Assembly (NCBI GenBank): GCA_000697665.1
Contig: KL197712.1
Coordinates: forward strand, 629,412 to 693,411
Direction: 5' to 3'
DNA length: 64,000 nt
Source: Jaapia argillacea MUCL 33604
Taxonomy: Eukaryota; Basidiomycota; Agaricomycetes; Jaapiales; Jaapiaceae
The position numbers were made by a program, and so were the translations under genes. Under the pieces are notes generated by a model, which was given only the letters and a program-made list of their open reading frames with translations, had not been told where the DNA came from and ran no database searches. Shown one piece after another: positions 12,296 through 23,081 of the stretch (position 1 is its first letter; the number at the start of each line of letters is the position of its first letter).

Positions 12296-14397
12296 CTAAT
12301 CTTCCGGTTTGATTATAGTGGTGCACCGGCGCTTTCCTTGTGCCTTGGACGACACACGGACTATTTTGTGCTGAAGGCGAGTCTGAGCGAGGGGGCGGAG
12401 ATGCACAACTACCACAGAAACTCGCACTCACCTTGCCACGCTTCGTGGGAACAGCATCCAGTCCCTTCATCTTCACATGGTCGAACCAATGATTGTGAAC
12501 GATGGCATAATAAAGTCGAATAAGCTTAGGATCCGTGAGGACCCAATCTTTACTTCTCAGGTAAAGGATGGCACCAGGCCCTAGGCAAGCGAGGTTATTA
12601 TCGGTGGGATTTCTCAGGTCGAGGATATATCCACAGCCCTCCGGACAATACCACTTGAAATCCGCATAGAGGGGTGGTGGGGATCGGCCCCAGAGTGGAA
12701 GTTCGGCGAGTATCTGTCGGTCCACAGGTGACGATCGTCCAGAGGTATCAGAGGAGTAGGGCGATGCTGGAGGGGTTGAGGATTCGGAGAATTCGGAATT
12801 GTAGAGGTGATCATGAGGGTGGCGTACCACGGAGGTGGATGTACCTGCTCGGCTCGCAGTGGCTGGACGCAAAGGGACCTACGTTGGTCATTGATGCACT
12901 CCGTCCCGCATATATGGGAAACATGAGCGGACTCACCATGTTCTTTTGTTTGGTCTTCTTCTTGGTTGGGACCGGCCGTCGAGAGTTCGGGGCTACCGGC
13001 TTCACGGACGACTCTTCACCGTCGGTACTGTCGTCCTTGACAGCATATCGATCCTCGGAAGCCCAGAAGGGAGCTTGTTTACGGGCCTCCTTTACCCTCG
13101 CGACAAAGTTGCCCCAAATTTCCAAATCAACTATTCGGTCACGTCGCCTAAGCCTGTGTTCTTCGAGGATCCATTCTGAGTGTATATCGAAGCAAGCAAG
13201 GACCTCGGAACGATGTGGTTTACGAAGCATTCGGGGACGGATCAGATGTCCCTTCTGTCCATCCTCGTCATCTGATCGGTATATCAGACGCTGTGATGCA
13301 GCAGATGGTAAGGGGGCGCAATGATCAATGTACCCATTCACGAAATAATCGATAGTTCGTTCCTGGAGTGGCGTGGCTGGGATCGACTTCCGGGAAATTG
13401 TCTTCATGACGTTTAGAAGGTGGTATCGGTCGAGATAGAGCTCACTCCGAATGTATGTCTCAACGTCCATTGAAACGACTTCATACTTGCGGAAACTATC
13501 CAAATTGTATAAGGGGCGAAATGGGAGGAAAGGTGATGTTGGAGGACTTACCGGTCTTTAGTGGTTAGGACCAGACCCTCTTGTGCAAGATCGGCTGTGA
13601 CAAATGACCTTTAGTGGGTGGTCGGTCGAAGGGGTGGGTGAGCATACACACAGGTGAGAAACAGGGCAGGCAAGGCTTGTTCGCCTTGGACAATAACTCT
13701 GATCTTCATCCCAGAGACATGACGGCGGCCCTTGGCATCACCGTAGATGCTTTGGAGAGTCAGACCGCTCTCGTGTCTACCGCCCTCGGTGCAATCACGC
13801 TTCCTCACATCCGCCTCTAGTCGCTTACGACCACTGACCGATAGCCAGGATAAATAATGGATTGTTAGAATCCCCCGAATACGAGACGGTCTTCGATTAT
13901 CGGGGTTCAATGATTCCGTCTCTGTCAAACTGGTTGGTTGTCAGTCGGCGATGCATTGGTCGCGTAAAAGAGCTAGAACATTACCCCGTAGGTCGACCCT
14001 GCTGTTCCATCATGAGGCACTCCAGCTTGAGAACCTCGGTTGGAGTGCTCTTGCATACTTCGCTGAGGAGGTCTTGCTCTAAGTAGGGCCCGAAAGGCAT
14101 CGCCAGTAAGTCTCGTAATAAAGTCATATTTCTGAATTACGGCCGGAGCGGAGATGCTGTTGACCAGAAGTGAAATGAGTTCCAGGGGATCAGATAAGTG
14201 TAACAGTTTGCAGGTGGATCAGATTGAGTGCATCAGTGCCAGTTGGGGAGAATCGTTCATTACCAGTGAACCTTTACAAAGTGTCTTTGCCGTTGGCGCG
14301 GTTGCATCGTTGTGGCGCGTGTCGCTGCCTTGCAAGTTGCAACTCCAGCAACACCATGCCAGCGTCGATGGCGATACCGTGTACATCCTTGAAACGA
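12296..14397 (-). CDS. Unrecognised intron-rich protein
   Basis: At least seven exons join in frame. The first I can support (14278-14397) encodes KDVHGIAIDAGMVLLELQL and ends GKDTL. It joins NMTLLRDLLAMPFGPYLEQ, then GLTETESLNPDN, then SDLAQEGLVLTTKDR. A long exon follows (FRKYEVVSMDVETYIRS) with a charged basic end (KKKTKQKNM), then a serine/proline-rich stretch, then WYCPEGCGYILDL and HNHWFDHVKMKGLDAV. The last exon ends TIIKPED with a stop at 12296-12298. The CPEGC and HNHWFDH cluster could bind a metal, like a degenerate C2H2 finger, but I do not recognise the family. The 5' end is unresolved: the initiator should lie upstream of 14397, perhaps between 14440 and 14800. Confidence 0.6.
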
Positions 14398-16197
14398 CCA
14401 TAAGGTCTTCAACCCTCACAGTTCTTGGATCTGCGAGCCGGTGATCTGCTCTATTCAACCTACTTACCCTTGCTAACCAAAACAGGATGTTAGGTTATAT
14501 ACCTTGGTTGGTGATGAATGAACGAGCGAGTCCGTATCTACCTTTGCTAGGTGAGTCAGAGCATTCTATTAGTGAGCTGCAGCGCCCATCGTCCCGTTGA
14601 CTCTCGACGAACGTGATATATTTGGGCGAATGTGTTCCTGCAACAATTGATAACTTCGGTTCTGTTATCCCTCCTTACCTCCTTTCCGAATCTCTAACAT
14701 CCTGCGGACAGTGCCTCCCCACTCGGTCGTTGTTAATCTCAGCTCAAATTATCAAAGTGCCAGACAAGAGCCATGCTACTATCGCGATCGCCCCCTCCTA
14801 TTCTGTCCTCTTGGATTGAAGCATCGGAACCTGAGGGATCTTGTTCTGATGTGATTACACTCCATTAGACTGGATGCTACCACGACCTCCGGATACTCCA
14901 GTACCCTTGACCAAATAATTATTCTTTGGAACAAGCCTAGTCTTCTATTTCGGCCTTCGGGATTCACCCCGCTGGATGTACCCGCATGCCCATCCCGCTG
15001 GGTGCAGCGCCTCAACGGAATTGTGTCTTGGCCTCAGCCATTCACCTGGTGTAATTCCCTAGAATTATACTATCTGGGTTCTTCAAGTTTTCTCGCTCAT
15101 CCCAAGCCTCGTGTGCCCTCTAGAATTCAATCGGAATCGATCGATATCGGCTTCTTCATTCCAGTCGGAACTCAGCCCCCCTGTCCAGTGGCCTACATTT
15201 CTCGATATATTCGGGCTTGCAGGATCTCTCGTGTCCACCAGACGTCATGATAGAATAACTTTCCGCCCCTTCACGGCACCGCGTCTCAGAGGTGAAGTGA
15301 GTTGCAAATTTCATCACATGGTGTGCTGAACAACTAGGTTCAAGCACCGTGAACAATAAGATGAGTTTCTTCTCCCGAATCCTCACCCCAAAGGTTCGTT
15401 CCGTGTCCTTACGGCGCCCACAGGCCCATGTTCTGGTTCTAGGTAGCTCACTTCACGCCACCACCCTGACGCTCATGCCCCGAAAGCGACCTCGCAAGCC
15501 ATTTCGCCGACCTCCGTATCTAGGGTCCTCCAACCTTTAGTCCTATGATCCACGTGTTGGTGAAGTGTGGGACGGGAGGACGTGATAAGGGCCATATTTT
15601 TTCCATGCTGGGTTTTACACAGAAACTGATAAACAAATCTGCTGATGCTCCGGGCGAGGTGAGAGCTACTGCACTGGAAGCTGCCGTACCCAGTGTCTGC
15701 CATCCAAAATATCCGTCCAAACCAACTCCATCCATCCCTTTATGACCCCTCCCGTCCGTGGCCTGATCACAGGGTCATGTGTTGTGCCATTGGTTGGGTT
15801 TATGAATCATGGAACACGCTCTCAGAAGACGCCGTGGCTTCATCATACCCTTCTTCAGGTTCTCACCTCACGGGAGTACCGTCAAGGACGCACCAATCAC
15901 CTGCTGCGACTCCTTGACATCCCACATTGTGTCGTTGATGGCCGCTTTACCATGCATGCGCCAGCCTGGATTTCTCAACCCGCTCCCTTCCCCGACAGTC
16001 TCAGGGCAATATTCCCATCAATGGTACTGATCTCCATTCATGTTTTATCCCTCGATTTTTTCTGCGAACACGCCTGAGTTAAGTGCAACAGTCGGCGAGC
16101 TCCCAGCAGAATGGATGCTCAGCGACGTCGTTTGGCAGGTTTGACGGCCGTCCAGACCCTGGGAGAGAACCTCTGGAACCGCTCATTTGCGTGTGAG
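14398..16197. other. Gene-poor stretch
   Basis: About 1.8 kb with only short chance-like frames on both strands. The first few hundred bases may hold the missing 5' exon(s) of the unrecognised gene to the left; for example an ATG beginning MLEIRKG, followed by a GTAAGG donor, lies near 14.7 kb. I recognise no RNA gene, transposon or tandem repeat. Confidence 0.4.
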
Positions 16198-16690
16198 TGT
16201 TCCAACAAGGATGGGACCACCTAAGTACTGCCTTGGCATTTCTGCGTTATCTCGTCGACGGTCGCAAAGAGCCACTTCTATGAAGCACTGAATTTCACAT
16301 GACAATTGCTCTGTAGCGTTAGCAAGTCCCGCACTGAGCAATGTGATGGTCCCGACTCTGAATTCGCCTCGGGTGTTCTCCATGATCTGCTAATTTCCGT
16401 CGGTGTTGGTAAATCGTCACCCATCTTGAAAGAATCTCGCTTTTGGTGCCTTCTTCATCAGCGTCAGGGTCGCAGGATCGAAATAGGCATCTTAGTGCCT
16501 TCGATCTTCCAGACGACTTCAGGGTGTTTGTATTTGGTAAGTTCTTACCATTCAGTGGGTAACCTCTACTCACAAAGGCGGAAGTCGGAGCGCAAATACC
16601 AAACTGGTACGCGATCTCCGCCGCTGTAATCTGATCGAAGAACACAAGGTTTGCTTCGCAAACGTTGAGTAGCGAGCTGTAGATAGGCTC
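16198..16690 (-). CDS. Possible exons of an unrecognised gene
   Basis: Two or three minus-strand segments look coding. One (about 16.58-16.69 kb) reads VCEANLVFFDQITAAEIAY then QFGICAPTSAF, followed by a good donor (GTGAGT). Others read AYFDPATLTLMKKAPK (near 16.46 kb) and GEFRVGTITLLSAGLANAT (near 16.35 kb), the latter ending at a stop near 16183. I could not join them in one consistent frame, and no family comes to mind. They could be a small gene, a decayed gene or chance. Confidence 0.22.
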
Positions 16691-16894
16691 AAGCGCAGAA
16701 TGTGAATACTAAAACACATAGGGGCCGAAAAAGCAAAAAAGTAATGATAGGCACGCAGCCGGAGAATTATCGAATGAATACGACGCGCTCAACGCCAAAA
16801 CAGAATAGGCACAAAGGAAGGAGGGAATGGGGGAAGTCAAGGCCCGGCCGAGATACTACTCAAGTTCCTTCGATGCGATAAGTAGATCGAAATT

Positions 16895-18375
16895 TCAGCG
16901 GGGACTGGGTTGCACGGTGAGGGCAGATGCGAAGGCGTACATTCGGACCCCTTGCTCCAAGAACCGTTGCGTCAGCGGCGTTTGGGCTAGAGATCGATTG
17001 GGTGAGTCGAGAACGTACAAATCCGGGTAAGACCATACTTGGCGCAACATAATCACTACGAGCCACAACATCGAACACGTTTGTTCGTGCTTCAGCGAGG
17101 ATCGTGCCACGACCGCCTGGCGTGACAATCTCGGAGGCATCAGGTCTGTGATAAAGACCTGTATCAGCTTCGTTTGTGGGGCTCAAACCCGGTCTGCGTA
17201 CCTTGACAATCTCATCAGCTGAATTCGAAGCTGGAATCGACCACGGAATCGCACGCTGGCATCTGGGAATAAGAAGAAGACTCCTTTTCGACCATGCAAG
17301 TTCCTCAAACAATGCGCGGACGAAACGAGAGTTCCGTAGAGGAGCCTCTGGGGCGGTGATCGATTGTCTGGCGGTGCAGCTACATCAATCTGTGTCGATC
17401 CATCGGTTGTAAAGAGGGAGAGATGTGAGATTAGAAAGGGGACTTCATGGTCACTCCTGGAAAGGCGGGGGAGGGTTGAGAAGAGGGCAATCGCCGAGTG
17501 GGAAGCAAGGTGATATGAGTCATGTGAATTGGCTATCATAAGTGAGTTGCTTACTCTGTTACGGGGTTCCCTGCTTGATCTTTGATGTGTAGCTGCACGA
17601 CCAGCGGTGGGGAGAGTGGCAACCGAGAAAGAGGCCGAGATCCGAACTCGGCGGCTCTCACCGGCTGCTGGACGATTTCCAGATGGTAAGACCTACAGGT
17701 ACAACGGGGAGGAAACGTTGTTAATTGCATACATTTTTCGAATGCGACTGGAGGTACCTTACTTGGAAGGATCGTCGCAAAGTAGCGACGATACGCTTAG
17801 TCGTGATGAACTACTGGAGCTAGCTCCACGATATTGTGGTGTTGCTCTCGATGAGCTGCTAGTGAGAGGCGTGGAGGGCTGAGGTGTAGGTGGGACGGGA
17901 GTCGCAGAGGCTTGGGATCGAGGCGTGCTATGCTCGACGATAGGGATGGAATGGACCGGTTCTTCAGTTGGTGCAGGTCTTTTGCGCGCATTGAGTAGGC
18001 ATTTTCCGCCATTCAAATGCACTGGGGGAAGTTCCCGAGAGGTCAAAATTGATGGTGCTTGGTAATGGAATTCTTCCAAGGTAGTTGTCGTGCGGGACGA
18101 AACCTTGAGGGAAAGGACATGAGGTAAGTTGGGGGATGGAAGTGAAATGGAGAGTGAAACACTCTACCAACATGACAGGATGGACCAGTGGAAGGAAAGG
18201 ATGAGGGTCCCAGTTTAAAACGCCCACCTCGGGTTCCAGCCTGCCGATCTTTCGATGGGATCTTTCTTTGGCGCCTTCTCTGTGACGACACGACATCAAC
18301 AAAAGTCAAAGGCAGAGTCAATTGGAGCGTCGCGCTATCCGTGTCGGGGAAAGCGTTCGGAACTGTGCGAGGCAT
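16895..18375 (-). CDS. Velvet-domain regulator
   Basis: Velvet proteins are fungal DNA-binding regulators that couple development to secondary metabolism in the nucleus, usually as homo- or heterodimers. The velvet domain is split over several exons: YHLEIVQQPVRAAEFG and VVQLHIKDQAGNPVTE; PFLISHLSLFTTDGSTQ; LLYGTLVSSAHCLRNLHG, then VFFLFPDASVRFRGRFQLR; NVFDVVARSDYVAP; and across a 52-nt intron TPLTQRFLEQGVRMYAFA. The protein ends SPR soon after (stop 16895-16897). About 150 residues precede the domain, including a Pro/Ser-rich linker. A long N-terminal tail with the domain at the C terminus recalls VelC or VosA-type members more than VeA, but I cannot assign the subfamily. The first intron needs acceptor ...TTGGAAG to keep frame; ATG 18375 opens the first exon. 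Confidence 0.85.
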
Positions 18376-18711
18376 GAGATGTATGATAAACTAGGAGACT
18401 GATACCACGAAGCTCCATCATACAGCAAGCCATATATACCAGTTCTGTCATAAAAACGAGGTCAGAGTGAGTTCGAAATCGAGAATGAACCTGAAAGAGT
18501 GTCAGATGCCGAATCTAAGCTCTTGGGTACCATTCTGGCGAACGCCGGGACGGGCTGCTGTGTTAAGATGTAATTGTTCCAAGACACCGGAACGTGAAGA
18601 ACTCAAATCGAAGAACTTTAAGCGAAGGGAGTGCAGTGATGATCGGTGCGAGATCGAGTGGAACACCTTGAGATGAGAATAACCACGTTGTATTACAGGA
18701 TGATAAGATAC
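18376..18711. other. Intergenic, between velvet gene start and TIM23 end
   Basis: About 336 nt containing the velvet gene's promoter and the TIM23 3' UTR. No gene or structured RNA seen. Confidence 0.5.
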
Positions 18712-19636
18712 TCAAACACGCCTCTTCACATAACTCCAAACCCCTGCAAGTCCTGACACCAAGGTCGCAGCCGCCAAGGCGGGTTTTACACCGGCTTAAA
18801 TGTACGTATTGAGTACACCAACACAAAATACAGTTAGCGACATACCTGTTGATTTATAAAGGGCCCCGGTGAGGGCACCCGCGGACATGCTCCCCAAAAT
18901 ATCGTGTTTACCCCGGAAATGATCAATGGAAGAGTTGAAACCATTGTAAACGAGGGCTGGCAGGAAATAAGGTTCAATATGAGAGAAGAAAGTATAGCAA
19001 GGATAAGAGAGAACTGACCCAAGACACCGGCCGAATTGCCTATGAACGTCCCTCTTCGCGTTACGGAATTGAGGATACTATTAATCCGTAACCGAGCACT
19101 TGACACTGCAAGAGGTCGTCGGGCACCCTCACGAAGGCCCCACGTCCCACCAAGAGCCAAACCTTTGGGAACGATGGGTGAGCATGTGACAGGACAGAAC
19201 AATAAGAGGATTGAGAAGGTATGGAGATAAGGTGAGAGAACACCGGATGAGGGGAGAAAATGGCAAGGAGCGAATACGAAATGGCCGAATGGGAGAAATA
19301 ATATGGGATATGATGAGACAGATACGTACCGCTGAGATACAAAGTGCCGGTGCCATAGCACAAGTCATCACTCCAGCCCCTGGACGGGATTGCGGTACCC
19401 GAACCAGGAAGGTCACTTGTCTTATCGTCCTCTAGCTGCAAGAACTCGAGCGTCTCGCCAATCCCAGCTAGTGGATGGAGCCTTGTGGGATCATATGAAC
19501 CGAGCAGCAAGTCCGCAGCAGTTACAGGATTATCGGTTGATGTCGGGCCTCCCTCCCGCGCAAAAGTGGCAGTTCTAAGGATGTCACTTGGATTCTGGGA
19601 TGATGAAGCCGCGCTTGAGGAGTCCTGGGAGGCCAT
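18712..19636 (-). CDS. TIM23: Mitochondrial import translocase subunit Tim23
   Basis: The channel-forming subunit of the presequence translocase in the mitochondrial inner membrane. Exon blocks in order: a Ser-rich N terminus from ATG 19636 (MASQDSSSAA), HPLAGIGETLEFLQLED, SDDLCYGTGTLYLSG, LALGGTWGLREG, SARLRINSILNSVTRRG followed by TFIGNSAGVLG, ALVYNGFNSSIDHFRG and KHDILGSMSAGALTGALYKS, and a last exon ending VWSYVKRRV (stop 18712-18714). The Gly-rich transmembrane segments are typical of Tim17/22/23, and the N-terminal intermembrane-space part fits Tim23 rather than Tim17. At about 240 residues the length is normal. An upstream in-frame extension to 19804 lacks family-like sequence. It is divergent from the TPR gene at 19885. 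Confidence 0.93.
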
Positions 19637-19780
19637 GGCTGTAGGACAAAAGGACAAAAGAAAGAAAAGACCAAAACGACGACGGACTTGGTCGTGAAAC
19701 GATGAGCAAGGACGGTGGCGTCGCGCTGGCACAGACCCGGCTTGGGCAAATTTTCTAAACTCCGCGGAAATCTGGGATCT

Positions 19781-19792
19781 AAACCCTAACCC
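19781..19792 (+). promoter_or_regulatory. Telobox-like element in a divergent promoter
   Basis: AAACCCTAACCC, one and a half telomere-repeat units, sits between the TIM23 start (19636, minus) and the TPR gene start (19885, plus). Teloboxes occur in promoters of housekeeping genes and bind Myb/Tbf1-type factors in several eukaryotes. That it works so here is inference. Confidence 0.4.
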
Positions 19793-19884
19793 TTCGTGTG
19801 GCAAACAATAAACAAGTTAATCAAACACGCCTTAACACGCTGTTGCATCGCTGCGCTAGGAACTCGCGAATTTCCTTAGAAATC

Positions 19885-21028
19885 ATGTCTAAACGACTTG
19901 GTGTCGTGTCAAAAATCTGCAGGATCTGCTTCTCCTCTTCTTCGTCTCCCTATTTCCGCAACAGGCTTGCATTCGCAGTCCCTTCTTCGGCAGCTGCGTC
20001 CCGACGATCCACAGCCAACAATTTGGATTTTAGCACTCGTTCAAGGCGTGAGTTCCTTCTTTCAAGCTCAAGGTTCACACCTTCCACTATCCGATCATCC
20101 TTATTGTTTCTGCATCAGGCTGGGCGTCCTCGGTCACACCGCATTCGACTGCAACAGATCCGGCCGAGTCAGAAGCTCTGCGTTGTCTCGAACAAGGAAC
20201 TCAAAAGCTAGAAGAGGGCGACGTTCAAGGTGCCAAAGAACTCTACAAACGGAGCATTGATATCAAGCGAAACGCTAGTTCGCTTTTCAACTATGGAGTA
20301 ACTTGCTACCATCTCAGTCAGTTGTTCCTGGGTATTCGTCATATGATGATTTGCACAAAGTTTATTCATTACCCACAGAGGAATTTGATGAAGCAATATC
20401 TGCCTGGAAAGAGTCTATTGCTCTCCAGCCATCCAGCCCGGACGCTCACACCAGTACGTCGTTCTCTGGCCCTCTGATGTATCACAATCACGTATTCAAT
20501 TTATCAGATCTTGCCAGTGCGTACATCATATCGCCTGTGGCACGGCCCGACCTTGCACTCTACCATCTAAAGCACGTAACGCACACCGGCTCGACCCACA
20601 CTCATCTAATGATTCCGTTCTGTAGCATCGCGTCATCCCTTGCCCCGGAAGACCCTGAGATCGCATTCAACCTTGCTGCTGTCCTGGAAGCATGTCAGTG
20701 CAGTTTGTGGATCTTGTCGGTTTATTCTCACCACGTCCCCTTACGTATCGAACAAATGACGAAATAGGTGGTCGTCTCGAAGAGGCTCTTGAGCAGTATA
20801 AACGCAGCAAAGAATTTGGCGTGGAGCGCGCTGCGATGCACATTCGTAATGTCCGTGTCCGATGTTTTCGCTCCTTACCCACAACCCCCTTCCTCGGTTA
20901 GCTGGTTAGTGACCGTATACTGAACGCTCACTTCCATACAGGTCAGCGCCAAGATACTGGGACAGAAGATGAAGGATATGCAAGATATCGAAGATACATC
21001 AAGCCAAAAGGCGCAAGGCGATCCTTGA
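19885..21028 (+). CDS. TPR protein, probably mitochondrial
   Basis: The first exon (MSKRLGVVSKICRIC, then many Ser, Ala and Arg with almost no acid) looks like a mitochondrial presequence. A phase-1 intron joins it to WASSVTPHSTATD, and tetratricopeptide-like helices follow: LEQGTQKLEEGDVQGAKEL, IDIKRNASSLFNYG, EFDEAISAWKESIALQP, LASAYIISPVARPDLALY, LAPEDPEIAFNLAAVLEA, RLEEALEQYKRSKEFGVE. The last exon ends QKAQGDP, stop 21026-21028. I chose ATG 19885 because the alternative frame over exon 1 has no ATG after a stop at 19877. There are at least five introns. TPR repeats mediate protein contacts; the partner is unknown. The divergent gene is TIM23, also mitochondrial. Confidence 0.75.
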
Positions 21029-21367
21029 TCACCCTTGATCATCCTCTGCATTTGATGATCCCACATCCGATCGTGCTGAAATGATATCACTCCATTTTGG
21101 GGTCTAGAATAATTCAAGGTTCAATGGGATGCTCGGTCGACTTCGCGCATGGCCCTGTGGAATTGCCGTCCGGGATGGAGATCAACACGAGTTGTAGTTT
21201 TCTATGAATGCCGTTCGAGATTGTCCACCATTGCGAGCGAGGAAGCTTCATCTCATTGAAGTGCCACGGGGGCTATCCCTATCATAAGTGAATCGCAGGC
21301 CCATTACAGTACAATGCATGGCAGCCGTCACCTCTCCCTGAGATCCCCTCCGTCCAGTAACGCCTAC
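21029..21367. other. Intergenic, convergent 3' ends
   Basis: About 340 nt between the ends of the TPR gene (+) and the P-loop kinase gene (-). No gene or repeat seen. Confidence 0.5.
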
Positions 21368-22751
21368 TCATGACACAACAAACGGGTCTCTCGGAGATCC
21401 AGACCCTCCGATAAATCGCACTGAAGGTTGACCGTCCGGAGCAGGCGGATGCGGAATGCGGGGAGGGGAGCCGATCCCGGTTAAATCCAAGACATCATGA
21501 GGTTTGCTGCTATCATTGATCATGAGAGATCCGGAGGACGACGTGCCTCTGAACGGTTCACCTCCATGAACGTGTTTTCGTTCATTCGGAAACGTGGTGC
21601 TCGGAGTGCTGCTGTTCCTGGCAGTGGGAAGGTCACCGGTTAGATCCACGATATCGGTTTGTGCCCGCTCAGGCGGCGTCGCACTAGAACGCCGGGGTGC
21701 GTCAACCCTTCTCCATGAACCTTCCGTTCTCTCGCGAGGAAGAGACGGCGGAGGAAAAGCGGAAGGGCCTCCTCCACCTGCTGAAGTACTACTGGCTGAG
21801 AACCGTCCACGGTGTGAATATAGACCTTTCATTGAGTTATGTGAGGTGGCCCTGCCCACCGAATTTTGATGGCCACGGCTGAAGCCACGATAATAGCCGC
21901 GCTTATGAGAGCTATGACCCCGAAAAAACTGGTTGGAGGGAGGTTGAGGGGAGGTGATCAGGGGAGAGTCGCGGAGACGGTGAAGTATTGATACGATGTC
22001 GCCGTGGCTGTATGTGGGTGACCGGTGATCGTCCGGACGCAGGGAAATGAGATGATCATAGCCTTCACGCGGAGATGGGAACTGGAACATCGAAGAGAAG
22101 TTTGATAAGACGGAGAGTCCCTGCGCGGGATTGTGGATTGTCGGATGACCAACTCCTAGCCGTCCGTCGGGAGAAGGTTAGACGCGTATGTGTGTGAAAG
22201 ATAGGGACACATACGGTTCTGAAGTCTGGCCGCACACACCTACGTCATGAATGTAGAGTTAATCGAGTCCGCTGGGAAAGAGGAAGACCCAAGAAAGAAC
22301 TGACATCGTAGGGAGTATCAAAAACGAGAACCCAAATTGATGTTCCCGGGAACTCGTGGGCGATGTTAATCCAGTGGGAGCGTTGTCTTTTGAAGGAAGA
22401 ATAAAAGGTTTGGGTCAATCAGCCTCATGAGGATAAAGTTTGAGATTTAACGAACGACTCGTCAAAGTTTGTGCGATCGACACACACGGAAGACCCTGCT
22501 CGGAGCAATTGGCGGGCAAGGTTCTCGACAAGTTTTCGATTTCCTAGGTCGTCTTGATTGCATCTCACGAAACGAGGGATGTGCCGCTGGAGTGCTTCTG
22601 CGAAAGTGGACTGAAGAACGTCCTTAGACACCACGAAGGTCACGGTGGCAGTGGGTGACTACATGACTTACCTTCCACTAGCGATTAGACCGACGAGGAT
22701 AAGGACTACTTGACCATCGAATTCAAATGATTGGAGGGTCTGTTCTGCCAT
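21368..22751 (-). CDS. P-loop kinase, polynucleotide-kinase-like (AAA_33 type)
   Basis: The N-terminal half is a P-loop kinase resembling the kinase part of polynucleotide 5'-kinase/3'-phosphatase. Exon 1 runs from ATG 22751 (MAEQTLQSFEFDG) through VVLILVGLIASG, the start of Walker A. The next exons give STFAEALQRHIPRF, VRCNQDDLGNR, SVCVDRTNFDES, QRSHWINIAHEFPG, VLVFDTPYDV, VCAARLQNRVGHPT and SPREGYDHLISLRP. The C-terminal half is Ser/Pro/Arg-rich and disordered, with two similar acidic-hydrophobic motifs, DIVDLTGDLP and DVLDLTGIGSP, that resemble SUMO-interacting motifs (inference). The stop is at 21368-21370. The exon 1/2 junction is one base short of the expected Gly-Lys-Ser codons (see findings). 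No phosphatase domain is visible. Substrate unknown; a nucleic-acid repair role is inferred. Confidence 0.72.
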
Positions 22752-23081
22752 CGTGAAGGGTCTAATGCAATCCAAGTTCACAAGCTTGTCACAAGCTGCT
22801 TCAAGATCGTTCGACGACAAGCGCCCACTGTGCAAGTCGCCACCTTGATTGCCGACGGGTAGCAAGCGGTCCGAATGACGTGACTGCCCGTGACTTATAT
22901 CACAGTCTTGGATAGCTCACGCCGCCTCGGTATGAATGGCGTGCTGGTGAGGTGCTAATGTCTGTCTGCTGTAAGCGCAAAGCTTTACCCACCGTTAGAA
23001 ATAGTCACGGCCGGAGTTTTTCAATGCCCTCAGACTTATAATCTTACTCTTTCATCAGTCATCCACCTTTGCTAGGTCTTG
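22752..23081. other. Divergent intergenic region
   Basis: About 330 nt between the starts of the P-loop kinase gene (-) and the sulfite reductase gene (+), so it should hold both promoters. No clear TATA box or known motif stands out. Confidence 0.5.

Noticed and set aside
19781-19792. Telomerase-RNA template candidate (AAACCCTAACCC)
   Set aside because: A short match in a 249-nt promoter with no surrounding conserved RNA structure; a telobox is simpler.
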